Shown here: positions 33,809 through 41,335 of the stretch, piece by piece | Position numbering within the stretch: the stretch's first letter is position 1 | Layout of the letters: each line of letters starts with the position of its first letter | Assembly (NCBI RefSeq): GCF_004342665.1 | Contig: NZ_SMBY01000001.1 | Location: forward strand, 186,001 to 250,000 | DNA length: 64,000 bases | From: Samsonia erythrinae | GTDB taxonomy: Bacteria; Pseudomonadota; Gammaproteobacteria; Enterobacterales; Enterobacteriaceae | Direction: 5' to 3' | Notes under the pieces: model-generated | Told to the model about the DNA's origin: nothing | The model's database searches: none | What the model saw: only the letters and a program-made list of their open reading frames with translations | Position numbers and translations under genes: made by a program

Positions 33809-33972
33809 GGCAAGTCTCCGACCTTCCGGATTCGGATATCGCCTGAGCTTCGTGAACAGCTTAATGATATCGTTGCAAAAGAGGGGAGCAGTCTCGCAAC
33901 GGGTTCAAGGAACGTGCCCGTAAAGCGCTTCTCAGGCAGGGGATTGAGCCGAAGGGGGGGAAGCTTAGCTGA
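33809..33972 (+). pseudogene. Fragment of a small phage/island protein (ribbon-helix-helix-like)
   Basis: The frame reads GKSPTFRIRISPELREQLND and IVAKEGSSLATG, then after a frameshift near 33900 reads FKERARKALLRQGIEPKGGK up to a TGA at 33970. The pattern (short strand, two helices) suggests a ribbon-helix-helix type DNA-binding protein like small YlcI/YnfO-type prophage proteins. It has been joined directly to the integrase remnant in a different frame, so it is debris. Family assignment is tentative. Confidence 0.4.
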
Positions 33973-34182
33973 TTAGCAGAATAGATAATTCAGGGAATGA
34001 GTGGTGGATAAAAGAACACTAATCTTAAAATCAGGGTTGAATTTTTTATCATATGAGCTTTTATATTGCTCTTTTTTTATTAACGCAATTGGAAGTAAAG
34101 GTTTCAGCATCTCGTTTTCGAAATTAATTAAGTGGTATTGATAATTCTCAATATTTTTTGACGTCAAGGATATGGGGGAAAT

Positions 34183-34290
34183 ATGGACGCTATTAGAAAT
34201 GCCAGTCATTCATCGGAATGCAAAGTTTCTATTAATAATATCAGGGAAGAATGTGCCAATATTGAAGCTTATGTTGAAGATTATCGTTGA
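34183..34290 (+). CDS. Possible small ORF in the accessory patch (35 codons)
   Basis: An ATG at 34183 with GGGGGA 5 bp upstream opens a 35-codon frame, starting MDAIRNASHSSECKVSINNI and ending ANIEAYVEDYR. It lies in AT-rich sequence between the two mutS repeats. An overlapping 101-codon frame at 34172-34477 exists as well. I do not recognise either; the small one has the better ribosome-binding site and could be the front of a truncated island gene. Confidence 0.25.
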   Translation: MDAIRNASHSSECKVSINNIREECANIEAYVEDYR

Positions 34291-34801
34291 TAATGGCATC
34301 TTCCAGCACCATTTTGAAATAGAGTTCGTTACCACCGGATTGAGACGTTCGGGTTGGGAGCAACATTATCCTGCCGGGTTATTCTATTCATTAACTCATA
34401 AACAAAAATTTCATCTTCATGAGCGGCCTGATACTTGTTGCCAATCGAATCCACACCTGAACAGCCCGCAGAGATAAGACCTTACTTTACATCAGTGAGT
34501 TTCAGATAAATCAAATGTGCCATTATTTATTCCTTAACGATATCCGTAATCGTGTTCCCATAAATCCTTGCTCCCTATGGGCTGACTAATTTCTGTATTT
34601 TTTAGCAAATGAGTCAATAGACGTTATCGTGCAATATGTATGATATTTAATGATTTCTTTTATTTATGGTTGTGGTGGTAATTATTTATGCTGATGTTAA
34701 TTGCGGTGAGAGGATAATCCGAAATGTCGCCCTTCTGTATACCCAAAATCGGAAATGATAGAATTATTTTTATTTATCAATGAGTAACATTTAATCCATT
34801 A
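34291..34801. other. AT-rich accessory sequence without a recognised gene
   Basis: This part of the patch between the mutS repeats has many stops in all frames and AT-rich composition unlike the flanking genes. Apart from the tail of the 34172-34477 frame I see no coding signal, hairpin terminator or RNA gene. Confidence 0.5.
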
Positions 34802-34935
34802 CTGCTTTGCCATCGGCGTGCGGGGAAGAAGCTCTTGTCAGTGGTTTCAACCATGTTGATTTTACTCGGTTTTTACTCCGTCAGCTTGCTCCGATGTTTG
34901 TTCGAAAAATAATCAGAAATCTACCTGAATCCATA
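34802..34935. repeat. Direct repeat copy 2: degenerate mutS start and upstream region
   Basis: Read on the minus strand, 34852 down to about 34820 gives ATG GTT GAA ACC ACT GAC AAG AGC TTC (M V E T T D K S F), the counterpart of mut[10 protein letters not shown], after which a frameshift breaks the frame. Upstream it keeps the doubled GAGTAAAA motif. It is an orphan 5' end of mutS about 1.54 kb from the intact copy in the same orientation. Confidence 0.8.
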
Positions 34936-35158
34936 CAGTTTTGACGTGTTCGCGCAATACCTCCATCCCTTGCTTTTTTTCCCGGGTGAATATTGATTGG
35001 TAATACGCCATCGAAGTAATAATGACGGGAAAAAGCAGTAAAATCACAACAATTTCGGCTTCACTATCAAAATGGTGATAAAGAAGGTAAAATACCGCAT
35101 CTGCGTAATTTACATAATGATATTTATTGTTTTTTTATTGTTTACTTTTCAGGAGTCT
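34936..35158 (+). promoter_or_regulatory. Region upstream of yjdM
   Basis: This AT-rich stretch separates mutS repeat copy 2 from yjdM. It holds no recognisable gene and probably contains the yjdM promoter; I could not fix a -10/-35 pair with confidence. Confidence 0.35.
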
Positions 35159-35503
35159 ATGGTGCAACAGTTACCTCATTGTCCGAAATGCAGTTCTGAA
35201 TATACCTGGCAAGATGGCGAAATGTTTAACTGCCCTGAATGTGGGAATGAGTGGTCGGCGCTTGGTGATACGGCTGCGCAGGATGATGAACTCATCGTAA
35301 AAGATGCTCACGGCAACCTGCTGGCGGACGGCGATACGGTGACCATCATTAAAGATCTTAAAGTGAAAGGCAGCTCGTCTCCGCTGAAGATCGGCACCCG
35401 CGTGAAGGGGATTCGTCTGGTGGAAGGCGATCACAATATCGACTGTAAAATTGAAGGTTTTGGCGCGATGAAGCTGAAATCCGAGTTTGTGAAGAAAAGT
35501 TAA
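35159..35503 (+). CDS. yjdM: Zinc-ribbon protein YjdM (PhnA family)
   Basis: The ATG at 35159 with AGGAG upstream gives 114 residues. An N-terminal zinc ribbon (Cys8, Cys11, Cys25, Cys28) is followed by the PhnA C-terminal domain with [17 protein letters not shown] and [15 protein letters not shown], close to E. coli YjdM (PhnA, 111 residues). Despite the old name it is not phosphonoacetate hydrolase, and its role is unclear. A longer frame from 35072 would add a spurious hydrophobic segment and is rejected. It lies between the mutS patch and mltB. Confidence 0.93.
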   Translation: MVQQLPHCPKCSSEYTWQDGEMFNCPECGNEWSALGDTAAQDDELIVKDAHGNLLADGDTVTIIKDLKVKGSSSPLKIGTRVKGIRLVEGDHNIDCKIEGFGAMKLKSEFVKKS

Positions 35504-35706
35504 TCTGGGCGTGATGACGCGCGCTTCCCCTCTTTTTGCTGAACGCTGTGCGTCACCTCCGGTTTTTCAGGGCAAATGGCCGCTTTTAGGGGCGTTTGCC
35601 CTTTTCTTAATTAAGCCCTCTTTTTTCACCTCTGGCTGGTTTTTTCACAGCGGACAATCCTTTACCATAGCGAATATTGATTTCTTACTTGCTATACGGA
35701 TATCTG

Positions 35707-36777
35707 ATGCGACGTTTGGCTCGTTTTTTCCCTTTGCTCATCTTGCTTTCCGCCTGTAGCAGTCAGCCGGCACCGCCTCCCGCAGAAGCCCCTTCGGGTA
35801 ATCCTTTCAACGGTGGCTTCCTGCTGGAGCCTGCACATCAGGTTCACCCATTAGGTGGCGACTTCGCGACTAACCCGGCAGCCGCACGGTTTATTGATAA
35901 AATGGTGCTGGAGCATGGTTTTAACCGTCAACAGTTGCATGATGTACTGGCCCAGACGAAAAGTCTGGATTGGGTGATTCGCCTGATGGACAGACAGGCG
36001 CCGACGTCCCGCCCTCCAGCGGGGCCCAACGGTGCCTGGAACCGTTATCGTAATAAGTTTATTACGCCAGACAATGTGCAGAATGGCGTAGTATTCTGGA
36101 ACCAGTATCAGGAGGCGTTACAGCGCGCTCAGACGCTTTATGGCGTTCCGCCGGAGATCATCGTCGGCATTATCGGCGTTGAAACTCGCTGGGGAAGAGT
36201 GATGGGGAAAACGCGGATTATTGATGCACTGGCAACGCTGGCGTTTGATTATCCCCGACGCGCCGAATATTTTGCTGGCGAATTAGAAACGTATTTGCTG
36301 ATGGCGCGCAAGGAAGGTAACGATCCCCTCAGCCTGCGTGGCTCCTATGCGGGGGCGATGGGGTATGGACAATTTATGCCCTCGTCGTTCAAACGTTACG
36401 CGGTGGATTTTGATGGTGATGGACATATCAACCTATGGGATCCGGTGGATGCCATAGGCAGCGTAGCCAACTATTTCAAAGCGCATGGCTGGGTAAACGG
36501 TGCGCCGGTCGCGGTGCAGGCAAACGGTCAGGCGCCGCAGCTCGCGACTGGGTTTAATACCCGTTACTCGCTCACGGAACTACAGGCGGCAGGTTTAACG
36601 CCTCTGCACTCGTTGTGGGGATACCAGGAAGCCAGCCTGCTGCGACTGGATATCGGTACGGGCTACCAGTACTGGTACGGGTTGCCGAACTTCTACACGA
36701 TCACGCGCTATAACCACAGTACGCACTATGCTATGGCGGTATGGCAACTGGGTGAAGCGGTGGGCCGCGCACGCTAG
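35707..36777 (+). CDS. mltB: Lytic murein transglycosylase B
   Basis: MltB is an outer-membrane lipoprotein that cuts peptidoglycan between MurNAc and GlcNAc with formation of 1,6-anhydroMurNAc. The ATG at 35707 gives 356 residues (E. coli 361). The lipobox LSAC sets the lipidated Cys at 17. The SLT family-3 catalytic Glu near 159 is in GIIGVETRWGR, and the core has GSYAGAMGYGQFMPSS and an EF-hand-like DFDGDGHINLWDP. The frame is open from 35677 but the extra ten residues spoil the signal peptide. Confidence 0.95.
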   Translation: MRRLARFFPLLILLSACSSQPAPPPAEAPSGNPFNGGFLLEPAHQVHPLGGDFATNPAAARFIDKMVLEHGFNRQQLHDVLAQTKSLDWVIRLMDRQAPTSRPPAGPNGAWNRYRNKFITPDNVQNGVVFWNQYQEALQRAQTLYGVPPEIIVGIIGVETRWGRVMGKTRIIDALATLAFDYPRRAEYFAGELETYLLMARKEGNDPLSLRGSYAGAMGYGQFMPSSFKRYAVDFDGDGHINLWDPVDAIGSVANYFKAHGWVNGAPVAVQANGQAPQLATGFNTRYSLTELQAAGLTPLHSLWGYQEASLLRLDIGTGYQYWYGLPNFYTITRYNHSTHYAMAVWQLGEAVGRAR

Positions 36778-37102
36778 CATTTTTCAGCGGTAATTGCCTC
36801 CCGTCTTTCCGGCGGGAGGCGCACAGGCCCGATCCCCATCGCGCTTCGGCAGCATTGTTTACCAGCCTCTTCATTTTTTCCTCAACATTGCTTCGATGTA
36901 ACGCGCATAGATCGTCGTCATGGACGATCGCGGCTCTCCTCGACCTATTGAGGCGATTAAACAGGCTGAACAGCATTTTGGCACGCAGTGAGTTTACCGA
37001 CGGAAGCGGTCTGACTTCATGTTATACTTCAGGTAATTCAGGCATTCTTATTTTATTTGGTCAGGCCAATTTAGGGCTGTTGTTGAATAAGGAAAGAGCG
37101 GT
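36778..37102. other. mltB-uxuR intergenic region
   Basis: A GC-rich hairpin (GCCTCCCG and CGGGAGGC, 36794-36818) after mltB may end its transcript although no T run follows. At 37054-37073 lies an imperfect UxuR-type operator. No gene is visible in the remainder. Confidence 0.5.
37054..37073. promoter_or_regulatory. Candidate UxuR operator upstream of uxuR
   Basis: TATTTGGTCAGGCCAATTTA holds TTGG and CCAA half-sites in an imperfect palindrome, like the GntR/FadR-type consensus TGGTNNNACCA. It lies about 30 bp before the uxuR start, suiting autoregulation. Confidence 0.45.
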
Positions 37103-37837
37103 ATGCGTTTATATCAGCAAATTGGTGAGAATCTGCGCGCGGAAATCCTAAAGGGAAATTATCAGATTGGCGATCGTCTTCCTCCCGAACGCGATATTGC
37201 TCAAACCTATAATGTTAGCCGCAGCGTGGTGCGTGAAGCCCTGATAATGCTGGAGTTGGAAAAGCTGATTGACGTGCGCAAAGGCTCTGGCGTTTATGTT
37301 ATGCAACTTCCAACGGCTCAAGAAGAAGGCGGCGCGGTGGACAGCGGCTATGGCCCATTTGAGCTTATGCAGGCGCGTCAACTGCTGGAAAGCGAGGTGG
37401 CTGCGTTTGCGGCAATGCAGGCGACCAAAAGCGATATTGTAAAAATGCGGCAGGCGATCGAACAGGAAAGGGTTTCGCTTGAAAATGGCAACGTGGATGA
37501 AAGCGCTGACGAGCAATTCCATTGTCTGTTGGCGCAGTCCACTCAAAATAGCGTATTAGCCAGGATGGTTTATGACGTCTGGCAGGCTCGTAAGCATAGC
37601 CCGATGTGGCAGGGGATTCATGCTCATACCGATGATTACAGCTATCAGCGCCAGTGGTTGGACGATCATGAGCTTATCCTGAGAGCGGTGTCCCGTCGTG
37701 ATGCAAACAAGGCGCGCCAGGCCATGTGGCAACATCTGGAGAATGTAAAATTTAAACTGTTGGAAATATCCAATGTTGACGATCCCGCTTTTGACGGTTA
37801 TCTGTTTGACTCCGTTCCTCCCCGTCTGGAATCCTAA
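37103..37837 (+). CDS. uxuR: GntR-family hexuronate regulator (UxuR/ExuR type)
   Basis: This 244-residue repressor has an N-terminal winged helix-turn-helix (about 1-72: LYQQIGENLRAEIL, then DRLPPERDIAQTYNVSRSVV) and a C-terminal FadR-type FCD domain (about 95-235). The tail LLEISNVDDPAFDGYLFDS resembles E. coli UxuR (LLEFSNVDDIYFDGYLFDS) more than ExuR. UxuR binds fructuronate-type ligands and represses uxuAB and related genes. It stands beside uxuA, 241 bp upstream, with operator-like palindromes before both genes. Confidence 0.88.
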   Translation: MRLYQQIGENLRAEILKGNYQIGDRLPPERDIAQTYNVSRSVVREALIMLELEKLIDVRKGSGVYVMQLPTAQEEGGAVDSGYGPFELMQARQLLESEVAAFAAMQATKSDIVKMRQAIEQERVSLENGNVDESADEQFHCLLAQSTQNSVLARMVYDVWQARKHSPMWQGIHAHTDDYSYQRQWLDDHELILRAVSRRDANKARQAMWQHLENVKFKLLEISNVDDPAFDGYLFDSVPPRLES

Positions 37838-37986
37838 TCCTCTTCTGGTTTTTCCCCTTGTGAAACGGACTGCCCGACTGCCATGTCGATATAAACAGGG
37901 CAGGCCCAATTCCCCCTTCCTGCTGCATGCCATCGTTCGGCGAACATCGCGGGCAACATATCAGTCCAGATTTCGATTTTTTTGTG

Positions 37987-38004
37987 TAATTGATCAACCA
38001 ATTT
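37987..38004. promoter_or_regulatory. Candidate UxuR/ExuR operator upstream of uxuA
   Basis: TAATTGATCAACCAATTT matches the UxuR/ExuR consensus AAATTGGTATACCAATTT at 14 of 18 positions by hand count. It lies about 75 bp before the uxuA start. Confidence 0.55.
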
Positions 38005-38016
38005 TCGGGTTCTGTT

Positions 38017-38031
38017 TGACACCTTGTTTCG
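38017..38031. promoter_or_regulatory. Weak KdgR-like site upstream of uxuA
   Basis: TGACACCTTGTTTCG matches the core of the KdgR consensus (TRAAAYRNYRTTTYA) at 11 of 14 informative positions, with one good half-site (TTGTTTC). KdgR is the pectin-catabolism repressor of soft-rot bacteria. This is a weak match. Confidence 0.3.
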
Positions 38032-38078
38032 CTGAGGTAGGCTTTTACCATCTTGATGAAACACAGGGGTAACTCGAT

Positions 38079-39269
38079 ATGGAACAAACCTGGCGTTGGT
38101 ACGGTCCGAACGATCCAGTCTCACTGGATGATATCCGGCAAGCCGGAGCAACCGGCGTGGTGACGGCGTTGCACCACATTCCCAATGGTGAAATCTGGTC
38201 GGTTGAGGAGATTGAAAAACGTAAAGCAGAATTGAAAGTCAAAGGGCTGGTGTGGTCAGTGGTGGAAAGCGTGCCGGTTCATGAAACGATCAAAACCCAG
38301 CAGGGGCGCTATCAGCAGTATATCGCTAATTATCAGCAAACGCTGCGCAACCTGGCGCAGTGTGGCATTGATACGGTGTGTTATAACTTCATGCCCGTAC
38401 TGGATTGGACGCGAACCGATTTAGCGTATGAGTTGCCAAATGGCGCTAAGGCGCTGCGCTTTGATTACATTGCCTTTGCGGCATTTGAACTGCATATTCT
38501 GCAACGCCGCGGCGCTGAAACGGAGTACACGGCGGATGAGCGGGCACAGGCTGCCGACTATTACCGGGCGATGAATGATGCCGACATTGCTCGCCTGACG
38601 GGCAATATTATCGCCGGCCTGCCGGGGTCGGAAGAAGGCTATACGTTGGATCAGTTCCGTGCCCGACTGGCCGAGTATGAGGGCATCGACCACGCGAAAT
38701 TACGTGAACACCTTGGGCATTTTCTGCGCCAGGTTGTACCCGTGGCGGAAAGCGTGGGGATTCGGCTGGCCATTCATCCGGACGATCCGCCGCGCCCAAT
38801 CCTTGGGCTGCCGCGTGTGATGTCTACGTTCGACGACATGCAATGGCTGAAAAAGACGGTCGATAGCCTGCATAATGGCTTTACCTTTTGCACCGGCTCT
38901 TACGGCGTGCGGGCTGATAATGATCTGGTCAATATGCTGGAAAACTTTGGCGATCGCGTGCATTTCATTCACCTGCGTGCGACCTGTCGGGAAGACAATC
39001 CTAATTCGTTCCATGAAGGCGCACACTTAGAGGGTGATGTGGATATGGTCGCGGTAATCAAAGGGATACTAGCGGAGGAGCTGCGCCGCCAGAAGGCGGG
39101 TGACCGCCGTCCGATTCCGATGCGTCCGGATCACGGGCATCAGATGCTCGACGATCTGCAAAAGAAAACCAATCCTGGCTATTCAGCGATTGGGCGGTTG
39201 AAAGGGTTGGCTGAGCTGCGTGGCGTCGAATTGGCGCTGAAGCGCACGCTGTTTAGCGACTTGCGATAA
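38079..39269 (+). CDS. uxuA: Mannonate dehydratase
   Basis: UxuA dehydrates D-mannonate to 2-keto-3-deoxygluconate in the hexuronate pathway. The 396-residue protein (E. coli 394) has the family opening [20 protein letters not shown], the metal-site segments [33 protein letters not shown] and [10 protein letters not shown]. It follows uxuR. The usual partner uxuB (fructuronate reductase) is not in the window. A terminator lies 8 bp after its stop. Confidence 0.96.
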   Translation: MEQTWRWYGPNDPVSLDDIRQAGATGVVTALHHIPNGEIWSVEEIEKRKAELKVKGLVWSVVESVPVHETIKTQQGRYQQYIANYQQTLRNLAQCGIDTVCYNFMPVLDWTRTDLAYELPNGAKALRFDYIAFAAFELHILQRRGAETEYTADERAQAADYYRAMNDADIARLTGNIIAGLPGSEEGYTLDQFRARLAEYEGIDHAKLREHLGHFLRQVVPVAESVGIRLAIHPDDPPRPILGLPRVMSTFDDMQWLKKTVDSLHNGFTFCTGSYGVRADNDLVNMLENFGDRVHFIHLRATCREDNPNSFHEGAHLEGDVDMVAVIKGILAEELRRQKAGDRRPIPMRPDHGHQMLDDLQKKTNPGYSAIGRLKGLAELRGVELALKRTLFSDLR

Positions 39270-39280
39270 CGGTAATGAAA

Positions 39281-39312
39281 AAACAGACCGTGTGTAAACA
39301 CGGTCTGTTAAA
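39281..39312. terminator. Intrinsic terminator of uxuA
   Basis: ACAGACCGTGT and ACACGGTCTGT form a long stem-loop with an A run before and a short T/A run after, immediately after uxuA. Confidence 0.75.
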
Positions 39313-39467
39313 AGCGGATGCGTTAAGATTACGACGGATTTAACGTACTTCCGTTGTCCTGCAAGTTGCTTTGGCGGATGTCATCCGTTTCCGGTGATGC
39401 ACCCCCGCGTGCCGCCTGCCGGCAACCTGCATGATTTAGCATTTGGAAAAGCGTTCTGACGGCAAGT

Positions 39468-40523
39468 TTACAGAGCGCGAACGTTTGAACGGCTGACTTT
39501 GCAGTTCTTGGTATCCCATTGCTCGCCGTGTTTAGGCGATTCCCCTTGGCCTTTCTGTACCCCGGTAAACTCTTCACACACTTTAGGCTTACCCGGTTTA
39601 TAGTTTTTGATCCGTATATCGCGAATTTCAGCGACGTCGCCAAAGTTGCGGTTTACGCCGGCGATACTGTCGATAACGCCGTCAACCGTCGCGCTGATGA
39701 TGGTGAGATTACGCGGGCCGCCGTTATTGGTGCAGTTACCACAGGAGCGCCACAGTTTGCCGTGCTCACCCGTCAGTGTGAAATTGCCCTGTACGATAGT
39801 GTGACTATTTTTAGCATTCTGCTGCAATACTTTGTCCGGTTTACCGCCGGGGCCATTCTTGGTGTTGTGTGCGATCCCCCCCACGACGGTCATGGTTTTA
39901 CCGTTGTTGGTCGCCGCATCTTCACAGATATCTTCCCAAATCACGTTCTCAAGACGACAGTTGCCGGATTTGCAATGAATGCCGTCAGAGCCGCCATTGG
40001 CTGCGATACGCAGGTTTTTGATGTTGGCGTTTTCCAGTGTAATAACCGGCGGCTGCTTGTCGCTGTCGCCTTTACACTGTAACCCCAGCGTTTTACCGCC
40101 GCAGTCGACGGTTTTATTTTTGATGACTGCACCCGCTTTACATTCTGAGCTGGCGGCCAATAGCCCGGCAGAATGTAACGCGGCAACCTCTGCGGTTTTG
40201 TCCGTCGGTGCCGCATTGGATTTTTTGATGCTGTTATTACCGCTCACGGTATCCACCCAATACCAATATTCTGACTGAGGATTTGCCGTCACATCGGTAA
40301 ATGTTCTGTCGTTGGGATTGAGTTCTGCGATTTTTTCACTACCTGCCGGGTTATTACTGGTGCTGCGATACACATCCTGACGAACTAAATTACCTGCGCC
40401 CGTAGACCAGCTTAAATACGTGGCATTATCTTTTTTCAGTAGCATCAGCATGGTGTCATCAGCCTGGGCCTGAAAAGAAAAAGCAGCGGTACATAAAAAT
40501 ATCGGTGTTAAATACTTAAACAT
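39468..40523 (-). CDS. Secreted pectate lyase, PL3 family with fibronectin-like N-terminal domain (PelI type)
   Basis: The 351-residue precursor has a signal peptide (residues 1-21, ends AQA), a fibronectin III-like module (about 24-108: TYLSWSTGAGNLVRQDVYRS, later YWYWVDTVSG) and a PL3 catalytic domain (about 118-345). The latter has GGSDGIHCKSGNCRLENVIW, EDICEDAAT and CEEFTGVQKGQGES. PL3 lyases cut polygalacturonate by calcium-dependent beta elimination. The two-domain layout matches PelI of Dickeya. Export would be Sec then a type II (Out) system, not in the window. AAGGAAAA before the ATG is a good ribosome-binding site. It faces uxuA convergently. Confidence 0.88.
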   Translation of the reverse strand: MFKYLTPIFLCTAAFSFQAQADDTMLMLLKKDNATYLSWSTGAGNLVRQDVYRSTSNNPAGSEKIAELNPNDRTFTDVTANPQSEYWYWVDTVSGNNSIKKSNAAPTDKTAEVAALHSAGLLAASSECKAGAVIKNKTVDCGGKTLGLQCKGDSDKQPPVITLENANIKNLRIAANGGSDGIHCKSGNCRLENVIWEDICEDAATNNGKTMTVVGGIAHNTKNGPGGKPDKVLQQNAKNSHTIVQGNFTLTGEHGKLWRSCGNCTNNGGPRNLTIISATVDGVIDSIAGVNRNFGDVAEIRDIRIKNYKPGKPKVCEEFTGVQKGQGESPKHGEQWDTKNCKVSRSNVRAL

Positions 40524-41335
40524 ATGTTTTTCCTTGTAAATTAAACAGATATTTTTCTCTTTATTTTTTGCGGGGGGAATAAAGAGGGCGTCAACGCATC
40601 AAGAGAGATTATATAATAGATAATAAAAAATGCGTAATGATTAAAAATAAATATTCGATAAATTGAGTGGTTGTTTATTTTTGTTATTATTTTTTTATTA
40701 ACACTACTCCTGCTATTGTTTTAGATTTTTTAAAAAGGAACGATAGGGGTGTTTTTTATTCTTAATGTGTGGGTTTATGTTATTTTGCTATTTTTCACGT
40801 AACGGAATTATGTTGGTTTTGTCTTCTATTGATGTTGGCTTTTTCTGATGTTTTTATTAAGGTAATAATGAATGTATTTTCTAAGAAACATAAGTAAGGT
40901 TTTATGTGATTGGCATTTGTTCATTTATCTCGTCGTTAATGATTTTACGAAACGACGGTCATTTCTTTTTTGTTAAGAAAAGAAATTCATCATTTTTTCC
41001 ACCGTGAAATGGTGCATGTCTATGAAGTAACGCTGGGTATGCAGTATCGCGGAGCTATGTGTGCTTTGTCCTTCTCATTGATGCAGATTGCCTGTTCAGC
41101 ATATCGACGGGCTGCTGATTCATGGACGGCAAGCGAATGCCAGCGCTTGCCAGGTGACTGAGCGATGCGCCTGTCGTTTTCCGGCTTGGTATAAATATCT
41201 TTCATTATCATTATGATACGAAGGGGGCTGGCGTAAGATGTTTGAAATGTGACGGAATATGAGAATTATTCTTGATATCACTGCCACCGCCATTAAACTG
41301 CGAGCCGTTGCTTTCATTACAGAGATCGAGTTGTT
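40524..41335. other. Long AT-rich region between the pectate lyase and yojI
   Basis: This 812-bp gap is divergent promoter territory. From 40540 to 41000 it is strongly AT-rich with runs of A and T, the sort of sequence that H-NS binds. A TATAAT on the minus strand at 40608-40613 could be the -10 of the lyase. A hairpin GGCAAGCG/CGCTTGCC sits at 41128-41151. The short frame at 40970-41161 has no family I recognise and is likely not coding. Confidence 0.5.

Noticed and set aside
33973-34209. 78-codon minus-strand frame in the accessory patch
   Set aside because: AT-rich frame with no good ribosome-binding site and no recognised family; probably chance.
36855-37151. 98-codon frame spanning the uxuR start
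   Set aside because: It overlaps uxuR in another frame, has low-complexity hydrophobic content and no recognisable family.
40902-40917. CRP-like site TGTGATTGGCATTTGT upstream of the pectate lyase
   Set aside because: Only one half-site matches and it is about 390 bp from the start; too weak to report.
41128-41151. GGCAAGCG/CGCTTGCC hairpin as a terminator
   Set aside because: No T run follows and no gene ends nearby; noted only as a hairpin in the intergenic region.
40970-41161. 63-codon frame upstream of yojI
   Set aside because: No ribosome-binding site and no recognised similarity; treated as non-coding.
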